Position numbers and translations under genes: made by a program
The notes under the pieces: generated by a model
Databases searched by the model: none
What the model saw: only the letters and a program-made list of their open reading frames with translations
What the model was told of the DNA's origin: nothing
Part shown: positions 17,226 through 26,757 of the stretch, one piece after another
Position numbering within the stretch: position 1 is the stretch's first letter
How the letters are laid out: each line of letters opens with the position of its first letter
Origin: Aeromonas cavernicola
Lineage (GTDB): Bacteria > Pseudomonadota > Gammaproteobacteria > Enterobacterales > Aeromonadaceae
Assembly (NCBI RefSeq): GCF_002795305.1
Contig: NZ_PGGC01000001.1
Coordinates: forward strand, 1-51,301
Direction: 5' to 3'
Length of the DNA stretch: 51,301 bases

Positions 17226-18725
17226 ATGAATGATTGGCAGCGTTGCGCGCCAGCAACGTTACAGTCAGTACGCGAACTGCGTAACAGACTTGCTCAAGGA
17301 TTAGCTTTGTTACGGATCCCTCCTGCAGAACACGCGAACTGGCAACTTTGTTTCAGTGAGCTTGCGACCAATATAGTCAGACACGCCACTCCCCCAGCAA
17401 CACAGATTTGGGTCACGCTACAGCAAGATGCACAAGGGATCATGTTACTGCTGGAAGATGATGGTGGACCCCAACCCACGTTGGCGGCCATGCCGCTACC
17501 TGATGAGCTTCAAGAAGGTGGCTATGGCTTAGCGTTGGTGCACAAGCTGTTTGATGAAGTTCATTTCAGCCGTCAGGCAGAGCGAAATAGGGTTGTTTTA
17601 CGTCCTCGTGGTAATGCTTATGAGCCTCCTATCATCGCAGTAATAGATGATGACAAGGTAATGCGTACTTTACTAGAGGGTTACTTAAGTGGTGCTTATC
17701 GAGTGGAGTCTTATGCAGATCCACAGACTGCACTATTGACGCTTGGCCGTCAGCCACCAGCCTTGGTGCTTTCCGATATTGAAATGGAGGGAATTGATGG
17801 CTTCGATTTACGTCAAAAGCTGATGAAGGACTCTCGAATGGGAGGGGTGCCTTTTATTTTTCTCACAGGTCATCAAGATCAGTGGACTCAAAGTCGGGCA
17901 GGTGCGTTAGGTATCGATGATTTTCTCGTGAAGCCAATCACCAAGCAGGCCTTGTTATTGGCTGTTGCGAGGGTATTACAACGTTCCGTTCAACTTAAAG
18001 CGCAGTGGGGAGCAAAGCTAGATCGGCAGATGACATCAGCATTACGCCCTTTACTGCCAGCCTCAACGATTAATGGCTACCAGCTGGCATTACAGACTCG
18101 CGCTGCCGCAGTCGGTGGTGGTGATTTCTTACTGGTGAAGGGGCCTGTGTTGTGGCTAGGCGATGTGATGGGACATGACACACAAGCCAAATTCTTTGCT
18201 CATGCGTATGCTGGTTATCTGCGAGGCTTGCTTGCTGCACAGAGCGAGCAGCAGCATCCGGCTCGCCTACTTACAGCGTTTTCCACAGCCGTGTATAGCG
18301 ATCCTCTCCTAGGTTCGACCTTACTGACCATTCTTTGTATTGAGCTTGGCGAACAAGGCTGGGTGAGATGGGCCAGTGCGGGTCATCCTTCCCCTTGGCT
18401 GATTAACGCAGAAGGGATACACCAAATCGGAGAAATTGGCCCTTTACCTGGCTTGCAGCCTGCACCCGATTTTGCGACCAATCAGCTACAGCTAAAGCCG
18501 GGAGAACGATTACTGTTTTGGACGGATGGTCTATTGGAGAGCCGAGACCCAGCAGAGCGTCAACAACGAGAGCGTCAGCTAGAGGCGATTTGTCTTACCT
18601 CTCAATCCAGTTTGGATCAGCAGGCACAACGCATCGCGAACTGGTTTGATGAACGTAGTTCATCGGCCGACCTTGATGATATGACATTGCTGCTACTGGC
18701 TTATCCTCCTGTTTCAGCCGCCTAG
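17226..18725 (+). CDS. SypE-like response regulator: RsbW-type kinase, receiver, PP2C phosphatase
   Basis: The 499-residue protein fuses three domains. An HATPase_c anti-sigma kinase domain (about 1-130) has an N-box in LCFSELATNIVRHA and a G2 box in GGYGLALVHKL. A receiver (about 137-260) has phospho-acceptor Asp184 (VLSDIEMEGIDG) and a conserved KP near its end. A SpoIIE-type PP2C phosphatase (about 275-497) has metal ligands Asp300 (GGGDF), Asp313 (LGDVMGHD) and Asp484/Asp485 (DDMTLLLLA). This exact arrangement is that of Vibrio fischeri SypE, which both phosphorylates and dephosphorylates the STAS protein SypA under control of its receiver. GAGGA precedes the start. The likely substrate is the STAS protein at 13656. 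Confidence 0.9.
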   Translation: MNDWQRCAPATLQSVRELRNRLAQGLALLRIPPAEHANWQLCFSELATNIVRHATPPATQIWVTLQQDAQGIMLLLEDDGGPQPTLAAMPLPDELQEGGYGLALVHKLFDEVHFSRQAERNRVVLRPRGNAYEPPIIAVIDDDKVMRTLLEGYLSGAYRVESYADPQTALLTLGRQPPALVLSDIEMEGIDGFDLRQKLMKDSRMGGVPFIFLTGHQDQWTQSRAGALGIDDFLVKPITKQALLLAVARVLQRSVQLKAQWGAKLDRQMTSALRPLLPASTINGYQLALQTRAAAVGGGDFLLVKGPVLWLGDVMGHDTQAKFFAHAYAGYLRGLLAAQSEQQHPARLLTAFSTAVYSDPLLGSTLLTILCIELGEQGWVRWASAGHPSPWLINAEGIHQIGEIGPLPGLQPAPDFATNQLQLKPGERLLFWTDGLLESRDPAERQQRERQLEAICLTSQSSLDQQAQRIANWFDERSSSADLDDMTLLLLAYPPVSAA

Positions 18726-18795
18726 CAATGTGCAGATAGTAGTCTGCTCTTGGCCCGTGTGAGCAGCATGTTACGCCCAGCAAAGGACATAAGAT

Positions 18796-19803
18796 ATGTT
18801 ATCTACACATGAGATCTGGCTAGCCATCGATGCCAGAGATGTGGGCGGCATTGAAGTACATGTCACACATCTGGCCCGTGAATTGATTGCTAAGGGATTA
18901 AAACCCGTCATCGTTTTAGTGGACGATCATGGCGATACCCCGTTTATTTCATTGCTCCAGCAGCAGGGCTTACCCTACAGAATTTGTCGTAACAGCATTG
19001 ACTTTATGAAATCCATTGCGCGCAGGTCTGATGGGATGTTGCTGCACACCCATGGCTACAAAGCAGGGATTCTCGGACGTCTCACCGCATGGTGTAGCGG
19101 CAAATCGGTGGTGTCTACCTTTCATAGCGGCGACGATGGTACTGGGTGGCTAACACTATACAGTTGGCTCGATCGTGCAACCGCGCGCTTTGCAACATGT
19201 ATTGCAGTCAGTGATCCCATTGCCCATAAATTGCCACACCCCAGTACCGTCATTAGTAACTTTGTTCCTCTGCCCTCAGCTGGCGCTCTGCTAACTGGCA
19301 ATCATATTGCGTTTGTCGGTCGCTTATCCCCAGAAAAAGGTCCAGAAAGCTTTTGTCAGTTAGCGGCGCTTTGCCAAGAGGGGGAGTTCCACCTTTACGG
19401 GGATGGGCCACAACGTGGTCTATTGTCTAAGCGCTATAGTGACCGAGTCTCTTTTCATGGTTTCAGCCAGATGAAGGATGAGTGGCAGCATATCGACTTG
19501 CTCTGTATCACATCCCGATTTGAAGGGTTACCTCTAGTGGCTCTTGAGGCGATGGCCCATGGCATCCCCGTCTGCTCTTTTGCCGTGGGTGGGTTGGTCA
19601 CACTCATTGATCACAAAGTAAATGGCTGGCTAGTCGAGCCAGGCCAAGTTCATGATATGGCTGCGATTGTCAATTATTGGCTACGAGCGGATAAACAGAC
19701 TCGTCTTAGTATTAGCCAAGCCGCAACGAGAACGATCTCTAGAGGATACAGTGTCACTCACAGAGTGAATGATATTTTGGCTGTGTACAGCTCTGCCACA
19801 TAG
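18796..19803 (+). CDS. GT4-family glycosyltransferase
   Basis: The 335-residue GT-B-fold enzyme has an N-terminal acceptor domain with the glycine-rich GGIEVHVTHLARELI and HTHGYKAGILGRL. The C-terminal nucleotide-sugar domain has VFVGRLSPEKGPESF, FHLYGDGPQRGLL and the EX7E-type FEGLPLVALEAMAHGIPV. GT4 enzymes retain configuration and usually transfer hexoses from UDP- or GDP-sugars to lipid-linked acceptors. AAAGGA precedes the start. It is the last gene of the Syp-like run and the only glycosyltransferase in it. The cluster also lacks a flippase and polymerase, so the remaining assembly genes would have to lie elsewhere. Confidence 0.87.
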   Translation: MLSTHEIWLAIDARDVGGIEVHVTHLARELIAKGLKPVIVLVDDHGDTPFISLLQQQGLPYRICRNSIDFMKSIARRSDGMLLHTHGYKAGILGRLTAWCSGKSVVSTFHSGDDGTGWLTLYSWLDRATARFATCIAVSDPIAHKLPHPSTVISNFVPLPSAGALLTGNHIAFVGRLSPEKGPESFCQLAALCQEGEFHLYGDGPQRGLLSKRYSDRVSFHGFSQMKDEWQHIDLLCITSRFEGLPLVALEAMAHGIPVCSFAVGGLVTLIDHKVNGWLVEPGQVHDMAAIVNYWLRADKQTRLSISQAATRTISRGYSVTHRVNDILAVYSSAT

Positions 19804-19888
19804 GCTTCATTGACTAAAAAGTTATCAGCCCAGCCTACTCTTGGGCGAAAGCACATTTTCCTCGATGTCTATCCCAAAATAACGGCGT

Positions 19889-20047
19889 TCAATACTTATC
19901 ATCCAAGCCACCTAATTTGAGGCTCCACCTGTAAAAGGTTGCAGAGCTGATGTTATCCTCGCGGCAACATCTAGGACTCGGTGAGCCAGACTCTGCTCGC
20001 TTGAGGATGGCGATAGTCTGGGCATTGCTAAAACGTGATGCTTTTAT
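19889..20047 (-). mobile_element. IS3-family OrfA remnant
   Basis: About 50 residues on the minus strand (KASRFSNAQTIAILKRAE to SATFYRWSLKLGGLD) match the N-terminal helix-turn-helix of IS3-group OrfA proteins, which usually begin M-K-x-S-R-F. The initiating codon appears lost (ATA), and the rest of OrfA and all of OrfB are missing. It separates the Syp-like cluster from the next conserved genes. Confidence 0.7.
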
Positions 20048-20079
20048 GTCGCTGCCTGCAATCTGAGAACAGGAAAACG

Positions 20080-21063
20080 CTACTGATGAGCCCCCCAAAT
20101 TTTCGGGAGACGATCCACTGACGCTGGTATAAAAAACATGAGGTAACGCAACGCAACATAGCCGACGATCACGGTCGCCACACCGAGCTCTGCATAAGCC
20201 AACACTCGGATTTGCTCAGCATAGCGATCAGCTAAGGCAAAGCTGTCCACCCACTGCGCGACTTTGAACAGGGCCGTCGCACCGATCACCAATGGGAACG
20301 TAAAGGCGGCATAACCGGGGGAAAAAGGCAGCTGAAGTAGTTTGATAAATGCCAGATAAATAATACCGGTCATCAAAATAGCAATCCCCAGCAGCACCGC
20401 CACCAACAGCAGTGATGGTGTTTGAGTAACGGTCAGATAACCAGCCAGCGAGAGACTAGCAGGGGCAGCAAGAATAGCGATAGTGGGTTTGGCGGCATCG
20501 GGTACTTCGTGACTGAAGATAAGACGATAAAGCATCAATGGCAGCATCACACCGTAACAACTGATGCCAAACCAAAGCAGGCCATGGGCCAAGGGCGCAA
20601 AAACACCACCCGGAAAGGCGACATCCGCCACGATGATCCCCACTGGTGGGACAAACCAGCTGGGCACCATATGGTGGATTTCAAATGCTTTTGCGCGGTG
20701 CCATATGAAGGTGGCTAAAAACAGCACGTGCAAGGCGACAGCAAACAACCAGAGAGCAACACCGGCTTGTGGCGCAAACGTACCGACAGCTTTGGAAACC
20801 ACCATGGTCCCCATGGCATAGGTGGGCACCACGCTACCGACGACGGGATGCGCAAGATCTTGCAACAGCAATCGGGGATGCAGCAAAAACTTAAAAGTGA
20901 GGATTAGCAGCAATACCGATGCGATGGCTGCACCCAGCAACTGCACACGCCCTTCAAAAGGGCCCGCATTCTCCCAACACCATCCGAGGCTAGCAATACC
21001 TAATGCCAGTCCCGCCATGGGGGTCGGGGCTTTGCCTAAGGATTGACGAGTTCTGGCGATCAT
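20080..21063 (-). CDS. TDT-family transporter (TehA/SLAC1-like)
   Basis: The 327-residue membrane protein has about ten hydrophobic helices and the family opening PTPMAGLALGIASLGWCW. TDT proteins include TehA, SLAC1 channels, and C4-dicarboxylate or sulfite exporters; the substrate here is unknown. I chose the ATG preceded by GAGAGG. The frame extends 17 codons upstream, but into the regulator-binding spacer. It is divergent from a LysR-type regulator 103 bp away, which probably controls it. Confidence 0.85.
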   Translation of the reverse strand: MIARTRQSLGKAPTPMAGLALGIASLGWCWENAGPFEGRVQLLGAAIASVLLLILTFKFLLHPRLLLQDLAHPVVGSVVPTYAMGTMVVSKAVGTFAPQAGVALWLFAVALHVLFLATFIWHRAKAFEIHHMVPSWFVPPVGIIVADVAFPGGVFAPLAHGLLWFGISCYGVMLPLMLYRLIFSHEVPDAAKPTIAILAAPASLSLAGYLTVTQTPSLLLVAVLLGIAILMTGIIYLAFIKLLQLPFSPGYAAFTFPLVIGATALFKVAQWVDSFALADRYAEQIRVLAYAELGVATVIVGYVALRYLMFFIPASVDRLPKIWGAHQ

Positions 21064-21116
21064 GGTGGCACCTCTCATTTGGATGACAATGACCATAGGA
21101 TAAGCAGCGAACATTG

Positions 21117-21131
21117 TTTATGATATCTAAA
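21117..21131. promoter_or_regulatory. Candidate LysR-type operator
   Basis: TTTATGATATCTAAA is a dyad (TTTA/TAAA around 7 bp) that fits the loose T-N11-A pattern of LysR sites. It sits midway between the divergent transporter and regulator genes. Confidence 0.35.
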
Positions 21132-21166
21132 TGAATTAAATGTGGTGTTAAGGATAACTAAACAAA

Positions 21167-22069
21167 ATGAAGCTGACGCTGCAGCAACTAAAAGTGTTCG
21201 CCGCTATCGCCCGCAACGGCAATCTAGGGCTTGCCGCCAACGAACTGTGTTTAAGTAAGGGCGCGGTATCGCAAGCCCTACAAGAGCTCGAACGGCAACT
21301 TGCAACACCACTCTTTGATCGCATTCACCCACGATTACAACTCAACAGCGAAGGGCGATTACTGCAACCTGCCGCCGAAGAGATACTCACGCGAATGCAG
21401 GATATTGAAAACCTATTTCGGCCAGAGGCAGAACCCAGTAGCCAGCTAAAACTAGGAGCGAGTCAGACTATCGGTAACTACCTGCTGCCAACCCTACTCG
21501 CCAGCAGCAAGCAGCAACTAGGCCTGCCGCCCAAGGTGACCATCACCAATACCCATCTGCTGTGCCATGCCTTAGCCCAGTTTGAACTGGATTTGGCCCT
21601 GATCGAGGGTGAAAACCACCACCCAGACCTGATAAATGAACCATGGCTAGAGGACGAAATGTTGGTAGTGGCACAACCAGGCCACAGACTTGCCAATGCG
21701 GCCCCATTCACGCTTGCCCACCTAGGGGGAGAGCGCTGGGTCTTGCGGGAAGCGCAATCCGGCAGCCGAGAACAATTTGAGCGGCAACTCCAGCCAACGC
21801 TCCCAAGTTGGACCCTAGGACTGGAGCTCAACACCTTAGAGGCCGTGATGCTAGCCGTCGAGCAAGGCTTGGGGCTGACCTTTATCTCGCGGTTAGCCGT
21901 CTCGGATCGGTTACAAGCTGGGCGCTTGGTCGCCCTGCCCCTGACCAAGCGCTACCCACGCCAACTTTCGCTGATCTGGCATCGGCAAAAGTATCACTCT
22001 GCCACCCTGCGCCGCTTCTTAGCATTTTGTCGAGCACAGCCCTCCTATTTACGTCCTCTCACCGATTGA
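21167..22069 (+). CDS. LysR-family transcriptional regulator
   Basis: The 300-residue regulator has the LysR winged helix-turn-helix at residues 1-60 (MKLTLQQLKVFAAIARNGNL, then LSKGAVSQALQELERQL) and a periplasmic-binding-protein-like effector domain (about 88-295). AAGGA lies upstream of the ATG. Its position divergent from the TDT transporter gene is the usual LysR target arrangement. The effector cannot be deduced. It resembles the CysB/YeiE-like branch only in a general way. Confidence 0.9.
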   Translation: MKLTLQQLKVFAAIARNGNLGLAANELCLSKGAVSQALQELERQLATPLFDRIHPRLQLNSEGRLLQPAAEEILTRMQDIENLFRPEAEPSSQLKLGASQTIGNYLLPTLLASSKQQLGLPPKVTITNTHLLCHALAQFELDLALIEGENHHPDLINEPWLEDEMLVVAQPGHRLANAAPFTLAHLGGERWVLREAQSGSREQFERQLQPTLPSWTLGLELNTLEAVMLAVEQGLGLTFISRLAVSDRLQAGRLVALPLTKRYPRQLSLIWHRQKYHSATLRRFLAFCRAQPSYLRPLTD

Positions 22070-22090
22070 GGGCGTTAAACACGACTACCA

Positions 22091-22936
22091 CTAGGAGCTA
22101 GCCAAACTGCGTAACCAGCAGATCTCATCCCCCCAGATCGATTCATCAATGGTCTCTAGGATCAGCGGAATCCCATCAAAGCGGGGATCATTCATGATGT
22201 GTTGAAACACAGCCTCCCCCAAATTACCTTCCCGTAGGCTGTGATGACGATCAACGCGACTACCAAAGGTGCATTTGGCACCATTTATATGCATCCCCTT
22301 AAGATATTGAAAACCAACAATTTGCTCAAAATCTGCAAAAACGGCGGCACAGGATTGCGCGGTACGCAGATCATAACCAGCGGCAAAAGCATGGCAGGTA
22401 TCGAAGCAAACACCGACTCGGCTTTTATCTTCTACCCCCGCGATCAGGGTCGCTAGGTGCTCAAATGACCAACCTAGATTGGTGCCCTGCCCCGCCGTAT
22501 TTTCAATCACGACCGTCACGCCTTGGCTGCGTTCTAGGGCCCAGTTAATGGACTCACTCACCAGCGCAAGGCTCGCAGCCTCTGGGATCTGCTTAAGATG
22601 GCTGCCGGGATGAAAATTGAGATAACAGAGCCCCAACTGCTCGCAACGCCGGATCTCATCTAAAAAAGCATCACGAGATTTAGCCAATCCTTCAGGATCT
22701 GGATGACCCAAATTGATCAAGTAACTATCGTGGGGCAGGATCTGTTGAGGTGTAAATCCCGCCTGCTCACAAGCCTGCTTAAAGGCACGGATGGTCGCTT
22801 CTGACAAGGGCGGAGCCTGCCATTGACGCTGGTTTTTAGTAAACAGGGCAAAGGCGTTAGCACCGATCGCTTGGGCTCTCGCAATACACTGCTCCACGCC
22901 CCCAGCAGCACTCACGTGCGCACCAATAAATTTCAT
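22091..22936 (-). CDS. nfo: Endonuclease IV (AP endonuclease)
   Basis: Nfo cleaves 5' of abasic sites in DNA and clears blocked 3' ends during base-excision repair, using three zinc ions. The 281-residue protein aligns along its length with E. coli Nfo (285). It carries the metal-ligand blocks [58 protein letters not shown] and [10 protein letters not shown]. It is convergent with the LysR gene (21-bp gap) and transcribed alone. Nothing unusual is seen. Confidence 0.97.
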   Translation of the reverse strand: MKFIGAHVSAAGGVEQCIARAQAIGANAFALFTKNQRQWQAPPLSEATIRAFKQACEQAGFTPQQILPHDSYLINLGHPDPEGLAKSRDAFLDEIRRCEQLGLCYLNFHPGSHLKQIPEAASLALVSESINWALERSQGVTVVIENTAGQGTNLGWSFEHLATLIAGVEDKSRVGVCFDTCHAFAAGYDLRTAQSCAAVFADFEQIVGFQYLKGMHINGAKCTFGSRVDRHHSLREGNLGEAVFQHIMNDPRFDGIPLILETIDESIWGDEICWLRSLASS

Positions 22937-23116
22937 TCACTCTTCCTCACAAGATCAGGATCGAATAACAGGGCACACCAGCGCACTGACTCTGACATGA
23001 GCAGTGGCGCAGCCGAGACAGTATGCCAAGTTCAATCAGATCGCAGCAAACCGAGAAAAACGATGGGCGACATCGAACGCGCGACGTGTTGCCCCTACCG
23101 GATCCCCTCGAGGTTC

Positions 23117-23154
23117 AAACAAAAAATCCGAAACCAGCCACGCTGGTTTCGGAT
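23117..23154 (-). terminator. sstT terminator
   Basis: A perfect 13-bp stem (ATCCGAAACCAGC with GCTGGTTTCGGAT) and a 3-nt loop are followed on the minus strand by TTTTTTG. It lies about 55 bp past the sstT stop. Confidence 0.88.
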
Positions 23155-23208
23155 TGTCAGAAAATAATGCGGTCAAAAAGAGGCGCTAGTGCGCCGCCGC
23201 CATCTTGC

Positions 23209-24459
23209 TCAGACGTCACTACGGGTCATAGGGATTGTATCCGGCAGGGTTTGATCATCAGCAATACAGGCCGCCGCCGTAAACAGCACGTCCGTCGAGC
23301 TGTTAAGTGCCGTTTCAGCAGAATCCTGCAAAACCCCGATGATGAAGCCCACCGCCACAACCTGCATGGCGATATCGTTGCTGATGCCAAACAGGCTGCA
23401 TGCCAGCGGGATCAGCAGTAAAGAACCGCCAGCTACGCCGGACGCACCGCAGGCGCTGATGGTCGCCACCACCGAGAGCAACACCGCCGTAGCCAGATCG
23501 ACCTCCATACCCAGGGTATGTACCGCCGCCATAGAGAGCACGGTAATAGTGATAGCGGCACCTGCCATGTTAATGGTGGCCCCGAGCGGGATGGAGACAG
23601 CATAGGTATCTTCCGGCAGACGCAACTTTTCGCACAGCGCCATGTTGACCGGAATATTGGCAGCAGAGCTACGGGTAAAGAAGGCAGTCACACCACTCTC
23701 TTTCAGGCAGGTCAGTACCAACGGATAAGGGTTGCGTTTGATCTTCCAAAAGACGATCAGCGGATTCACCACGAAAGCGATGAACAGCATGCTACCGATT
23801 AATACCATCAGCAGCTGGGCATACCCTAACAACGCATCGAAACCCGTTTCGGCTAACGTGGCAGCGACTAGCCCGAGGATCCCCAACGGCGCACAGCGAA
23901 TGATGACTTTCACGATCGCCGATACCCCATGAGACAGGTCGGTGATCAGCGCCTTGGTGCTCTCGTTAGCGTGACGCATCGCCAGCCCCAAACCAATCGC
24001 CCATGCCAAAATACCGATGTAATTTGCCTCAATCAACGCCTTGACTGGGTTTGTTACCACGTTAAATAACAGGGTTTGTAATACCTCGGTGATCCCACCA
24101 GGTGGTGTGATCTCAGCGGTGTTGGCAACCAGATGAAGGTTTGACGGGAACAAAAAACTGGCAATAACCGCCACCACAGCAGCAGAAAAAGTGCCAAAAA
24201 GATACAGCACAAGCAGTGGCCGAATATTGGTCTTCTGTCCTTGCTTGTGGCCAATGATCGCGGCCATTACCAGCACGAACACCAACAACGGGGCCACCGC
24301 TTTAAGTGCACCGACAAACAGGTTGCCTAATAAACTGGCAGTTTTGGCCCACTCAGGGGCAAAAAACGCCAGCAAAATACCAAGCACCAGACCAACTAAG
24401 ATCTGGCTAACTAAACTGGTGCCATTGACCAGCCGAAGAAGGGGGTGTTGTTGTGTCAT
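23209..24459 (-). CDS. sstT: Serine/threonine:sodium symporter
   Basis: SstT imports L-serine and L-threonine with Na+ across the inner membrane (DAACS family). The 416-residue protein matches E. coli SstT (414) along its length. It includes the HP1-type serine-rich [18 protein letters not shown], the substrate/sodium segment [18 protein letters not shown] and the HP2-type [19 protein letters not shown]. The ATG after AGGAAC is the start; an extra in-frame start nine codons upstream has no ribosome site. It is monocistronic and divergent from the RecQ-type helicase gene. Confidence 0.96.
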   Translation of the reverse strand: MTQQHPLLRLVNGTSLVSQILVGLVLGILLAFFAPEWAKTASLLGNLFVGALKAVAPLLVFVLVMAAIIGHKQGQKTNIRPLLVLYLFGTFSAAVVAVIASFLFPSNLHLVANTAEITPPGGITEVLQTLLFNVVTNPVKALIEANYIGILAWAIGLGLAMRHANESTKALITDLSHGVSAIVKVIIRCAPLGILGLVAATLAETGFDALLGYAQLLMVLIGSMLFIAFVVNPLIVFWKIKRNPYPLVLTCLKESGVTAFFTRSSAANIPVNMALCEKLRLPEDTYAVSIPLGATINMAGAAITITVLSMAAVHTLGMEVDLATAVLLSVVATISACGASGVAGGSLLLIPLACSLFGISNDIAMQVVAVGFIIGVLQDSAETALNSSTDVLFTAAACIADDQTLPDTIPMTRSDV

Positions 24460-24783
24460 CAAATAGTTCCTACGCACAAAGTGCATGAATCATGAGTCCT
24501 CTCTGCAATCCTGATGTGGGTGCAAAGACCCCAATTGAAGCAAAATGGCAAGCTTTCTATCGAGCTCGTCCTGTTACGACCAGATTGCGACAGGGAATAT
24601 CCCATCCAGCGCGTTTTTTTTCTATAGAATCACCAAAAAATATCCTTTTTACCCCACAAAAAACCGCAACATAGCTACAACAATGGCGCAACCAACCATG
24701 CTTGTATATTTAATCAACACACCCTGCTACCGCAAAACAAGGCGCTTACCTAATGCGCCTCTCTCTTGCCAAGGAGACCGACC
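24460..24783. other. 324-bp divergent spacer between sstT and the helicase gene
   Basis: It holds no supportable gene. It must contain both promoters, which I could not place with confidence. The one notable element is a FadR-like palindrome at 24569-24585. Runs of T (near 24615) and A follow it. Confidence 0.5.
24569..24585. promoter_or_regulatory. FadR-like operator
   Basis: CTGTTACGACCAGAT sits in a 17-bp window agreeing at 14 positions with the E. coli fadB FadR operator as I recall it. Neither flanking gene is a usual FadR target, so this is only a candidate. Confidence 0.3.
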
Positions 24784-26697
24784 ATGATCCCTACTCTGCT
24801 ACGTCGCCACTTTGGCTTTACTGATTTACGGCCTGGGCAAGAAGCGGTGATGACACGGTTATTAGCGGGGCAAAGCGCAGTGGCAATTTTCCCTACCGGT
24901 TCCGGTAAATCGCTCTGCTATCAGTTGCCAGCTATTGCGCTGCCCCACCTCACCTTGGTTATCTCTCCTTTGCTCGCCTTAATGCACGATCAGCTGGCGT
25001 TTCTCACACACAAGGGGATCCCCGCCGCGACACTCGATTCCAGCCAAAGTGCAGAGCAGAGTCATCATGTGATGCAGCAGGCGCGAGAGGGTCAACTCAA
25101 GGTCTTGATGGTCTCGGTGGAGCGCCTTAAAAACGAGCGTTTTCGCCGTTTTATCCAGCAGATCCCCCTGTCACTGCTGGTGGTAGATGAGGCACACTGT
25201 ATCTCGGAATGGGGACACAACTTTCGCCCTGATTACCTCAAACTGCCGCATTATCGCCACGCATTGGCGATCCCGCAGGTAGTGTTGCTGACGGCGACCG
25301 CCACTCCCGCGGTCATCCGCGACATGCAAAACAAGTTCGACATCCCATCAAATGGGGTGATTGTGACGGGGTTTTACCGCGCAAATCTCGACCTCGCGGT
25401 TGTTCCCTTGCAGCCAGCAGCACGGGAGCAGTGGCTGACTAAAACCTTGATGCAAGATCCCACTGCCCCTACTATCGTCTACGTGACGTTACAACAGACA
25501 GCAGAATCCTGCGCCCAGATGTTGACCCGACAAGGACTCAAGGCTCAGGCTTACCATGCGAGGCTGAGCGCCCCATTGCGTAGTCAGATCCAGCAGGATT
25601 TCATGGTAGGTCGCGTCGATTGCATTGTCGCCACCATCGCGTTTGGGATGGGTATCGACAAAGCCGATATTCGTCGCGTCATCCATTACGATCTGCCCAA
25701 ATCCATTGAAAACTACAGTCAAGAGATTGGTCGCGCCGGCCGGGATGGCCAAGCCGCCCGCTGTGTGGTGCTTGCCCATCAGGCGCAATTACCGGTGTTG
25801 GAAAATTTTGTCTACGGCGACACACCCGATCTCAGTGCTATCACGCACCTACTCATCCTCATCAAACAGAGCGGCACTGAGTGGGAGTTCACTCTATCTC
25901 AGCTCGCGAGCGACACGAATATCCGCCCCCTGCCGCTGAAAACCTTGCTGGTCTACTTGGAGATCGCAGGCATCATCAGCCCCGCATACAGCTATTACGC
26001 CGACTACCGCTTCAAATTTGTGCTGAAAAAAGGCGAGATCCTCAGCCACTTCCATCCCACTCGGCAAACCTTCCTGACCGAGCTATTTGCCTGTGCCCCC
26101 CAAGCTCGCAGCTGGTGCACAATGGATTTCGATGCCCTTTGGCAGCGTTATCAAGGCGAACGACAACGGGCGGTAGCAGCCCTTGACTACCTGCAACAGC
26201 AAGGCTGGATCGAACTGGAAAGCAAACAGATGACCGAGGTTTATCGCGTTGTCACACCTGAATGGGACGGCCCACAGCAAGCGGCTGCCCTGCATGGCTT
26301 GTTCTTACAAAAAGAGCAGAGTGAACTGGCTAGACTCGCGACCATGCTCGACTTTTTTACCTCACCTCACTGCCTAAGCCACCGTCTAGCTCACTATTTT
26401 GCTGATACTGCGGCGCCTGCCCGCTGTGGTCACTGCTCGGTATGCCGAGGACAAGTGGCTACGCTCCCCTCGCTACCGCCACTGACCCTGCCCAATAATG
26501 AAACACTGCGTACTTGGTGCGACCCCTTTGTTGCCAAAACAGGCTGCCAAGATGCGCGAGGGCTAGCTCGGTTCTTATGTGGTATCAGTACTCCCATGAC
26601 CCACCGTGTCAGTGCCAAATCATTGGCAGGCTTCGGCCAATTAACAACGCAACCTTTTGCCACCGTGCTGCAGGCGGTTACCCGCGTATATCAATAA
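24784..26697 (+). CDS. RecQ-family ATP-dependent DNA helicase without HRDC domain
   Basis: The 637-residue SF2 helicase has all core motifs: motif 0 (FGFTDLRPGQEAV), Walker A with Lys42 (FPTGSGKSLCYQLP), DEAH at 135-138 (VVDEAHCISEWGHNFRPDY), motif III (TATATPAV) and motifs V/VI (AFGMGIDKADIRRVIHYDLP, QEIGRAGRDG). A RecQ-type zinc cluster follows, with one Cys near 530 and three in CGHCSVC near 547-553. About 120-150 residues separate the helicase core from the zinc site, more than in E. coli RecQ. The C-terminal about 80 residues do not look like an HRDC domain. It is probably a second, RecQ-like paralogue unwinding 3'-tailed duplexes. The ATG after AAGGAG is the start. Confidence 0.85.
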   Translation: MIPTLLRRHFGFTDLRPGQEAVMTRLLAGQSAVAIFPTGSGKSLCYQLPAIALPHLTLVISPLLALMHDQLAFLTHKGIPAATLDSSQSAEQSHHVMQQAREGQLKVLMVSVERLKNERFRRFIQQIPLSLLVVDEAHCISEWGHNFRPDYLKLPHYRHALAIPQVVLLTATATPAVIRDMQNKFDIPSNGVIVTGFYRANLDLAVVPLQPAAREQWLTKTLMQDPTAPTIVYVTLQQTAESCAQMLTRQGLKAQAYHARLSAPLRSQIQQDFMVGRVDCIVATIAFGMGIDKADIRRVIHYDLPKSIENYSQEIGRAGRDGQAARCVVLAHQAQLPVLENFVYGDTPDLSAITHLLILIKQSGTEWEFTLSQLASDTNIRPLPLKTLLVYLEIAGIISPAYSYYADYRFKFVLKKGEILSHFHPTRQTFLTELFACAPQARSWCTMDFDALWQRYQGERQRAVAALDYLQQQGWIELESKQMTEVYRVVTPEWDGPQQAAALHGLFLQKEQSELARLATMLDFFTSPHCLSHRLAHYFADTAAPARCGHCSVCRGQVATLPSLPPLTLPNNETLRTWCDPFVAKTGCQDARGLARFLCGISTPMTHRVSAKSLAGFGQLTTQPFATVLQAVTRVYQ

Positions 26698-26717
26698 CGT
26701 TCAAACAAGCACCACCA

Positions 26718-26731
26718 TTACGTTAACGTAA
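26718..26731. promoter_or_regulatory. Perfect 14-bp palindrome, copy 1
   Basis: TTACGTTAACGTAA is a perfect palindrome just after the helicase stop. A near-identical copy lies at 26947. From memory, MerR-type LiuR operators in gammaproteobacteria have a similar ACGT-N2-ACGT core. The regulator is not identified. Confidence 0.45.
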
Positions 26732-26757
26732 ACTTCACAACTATTTACGCATGGCGT

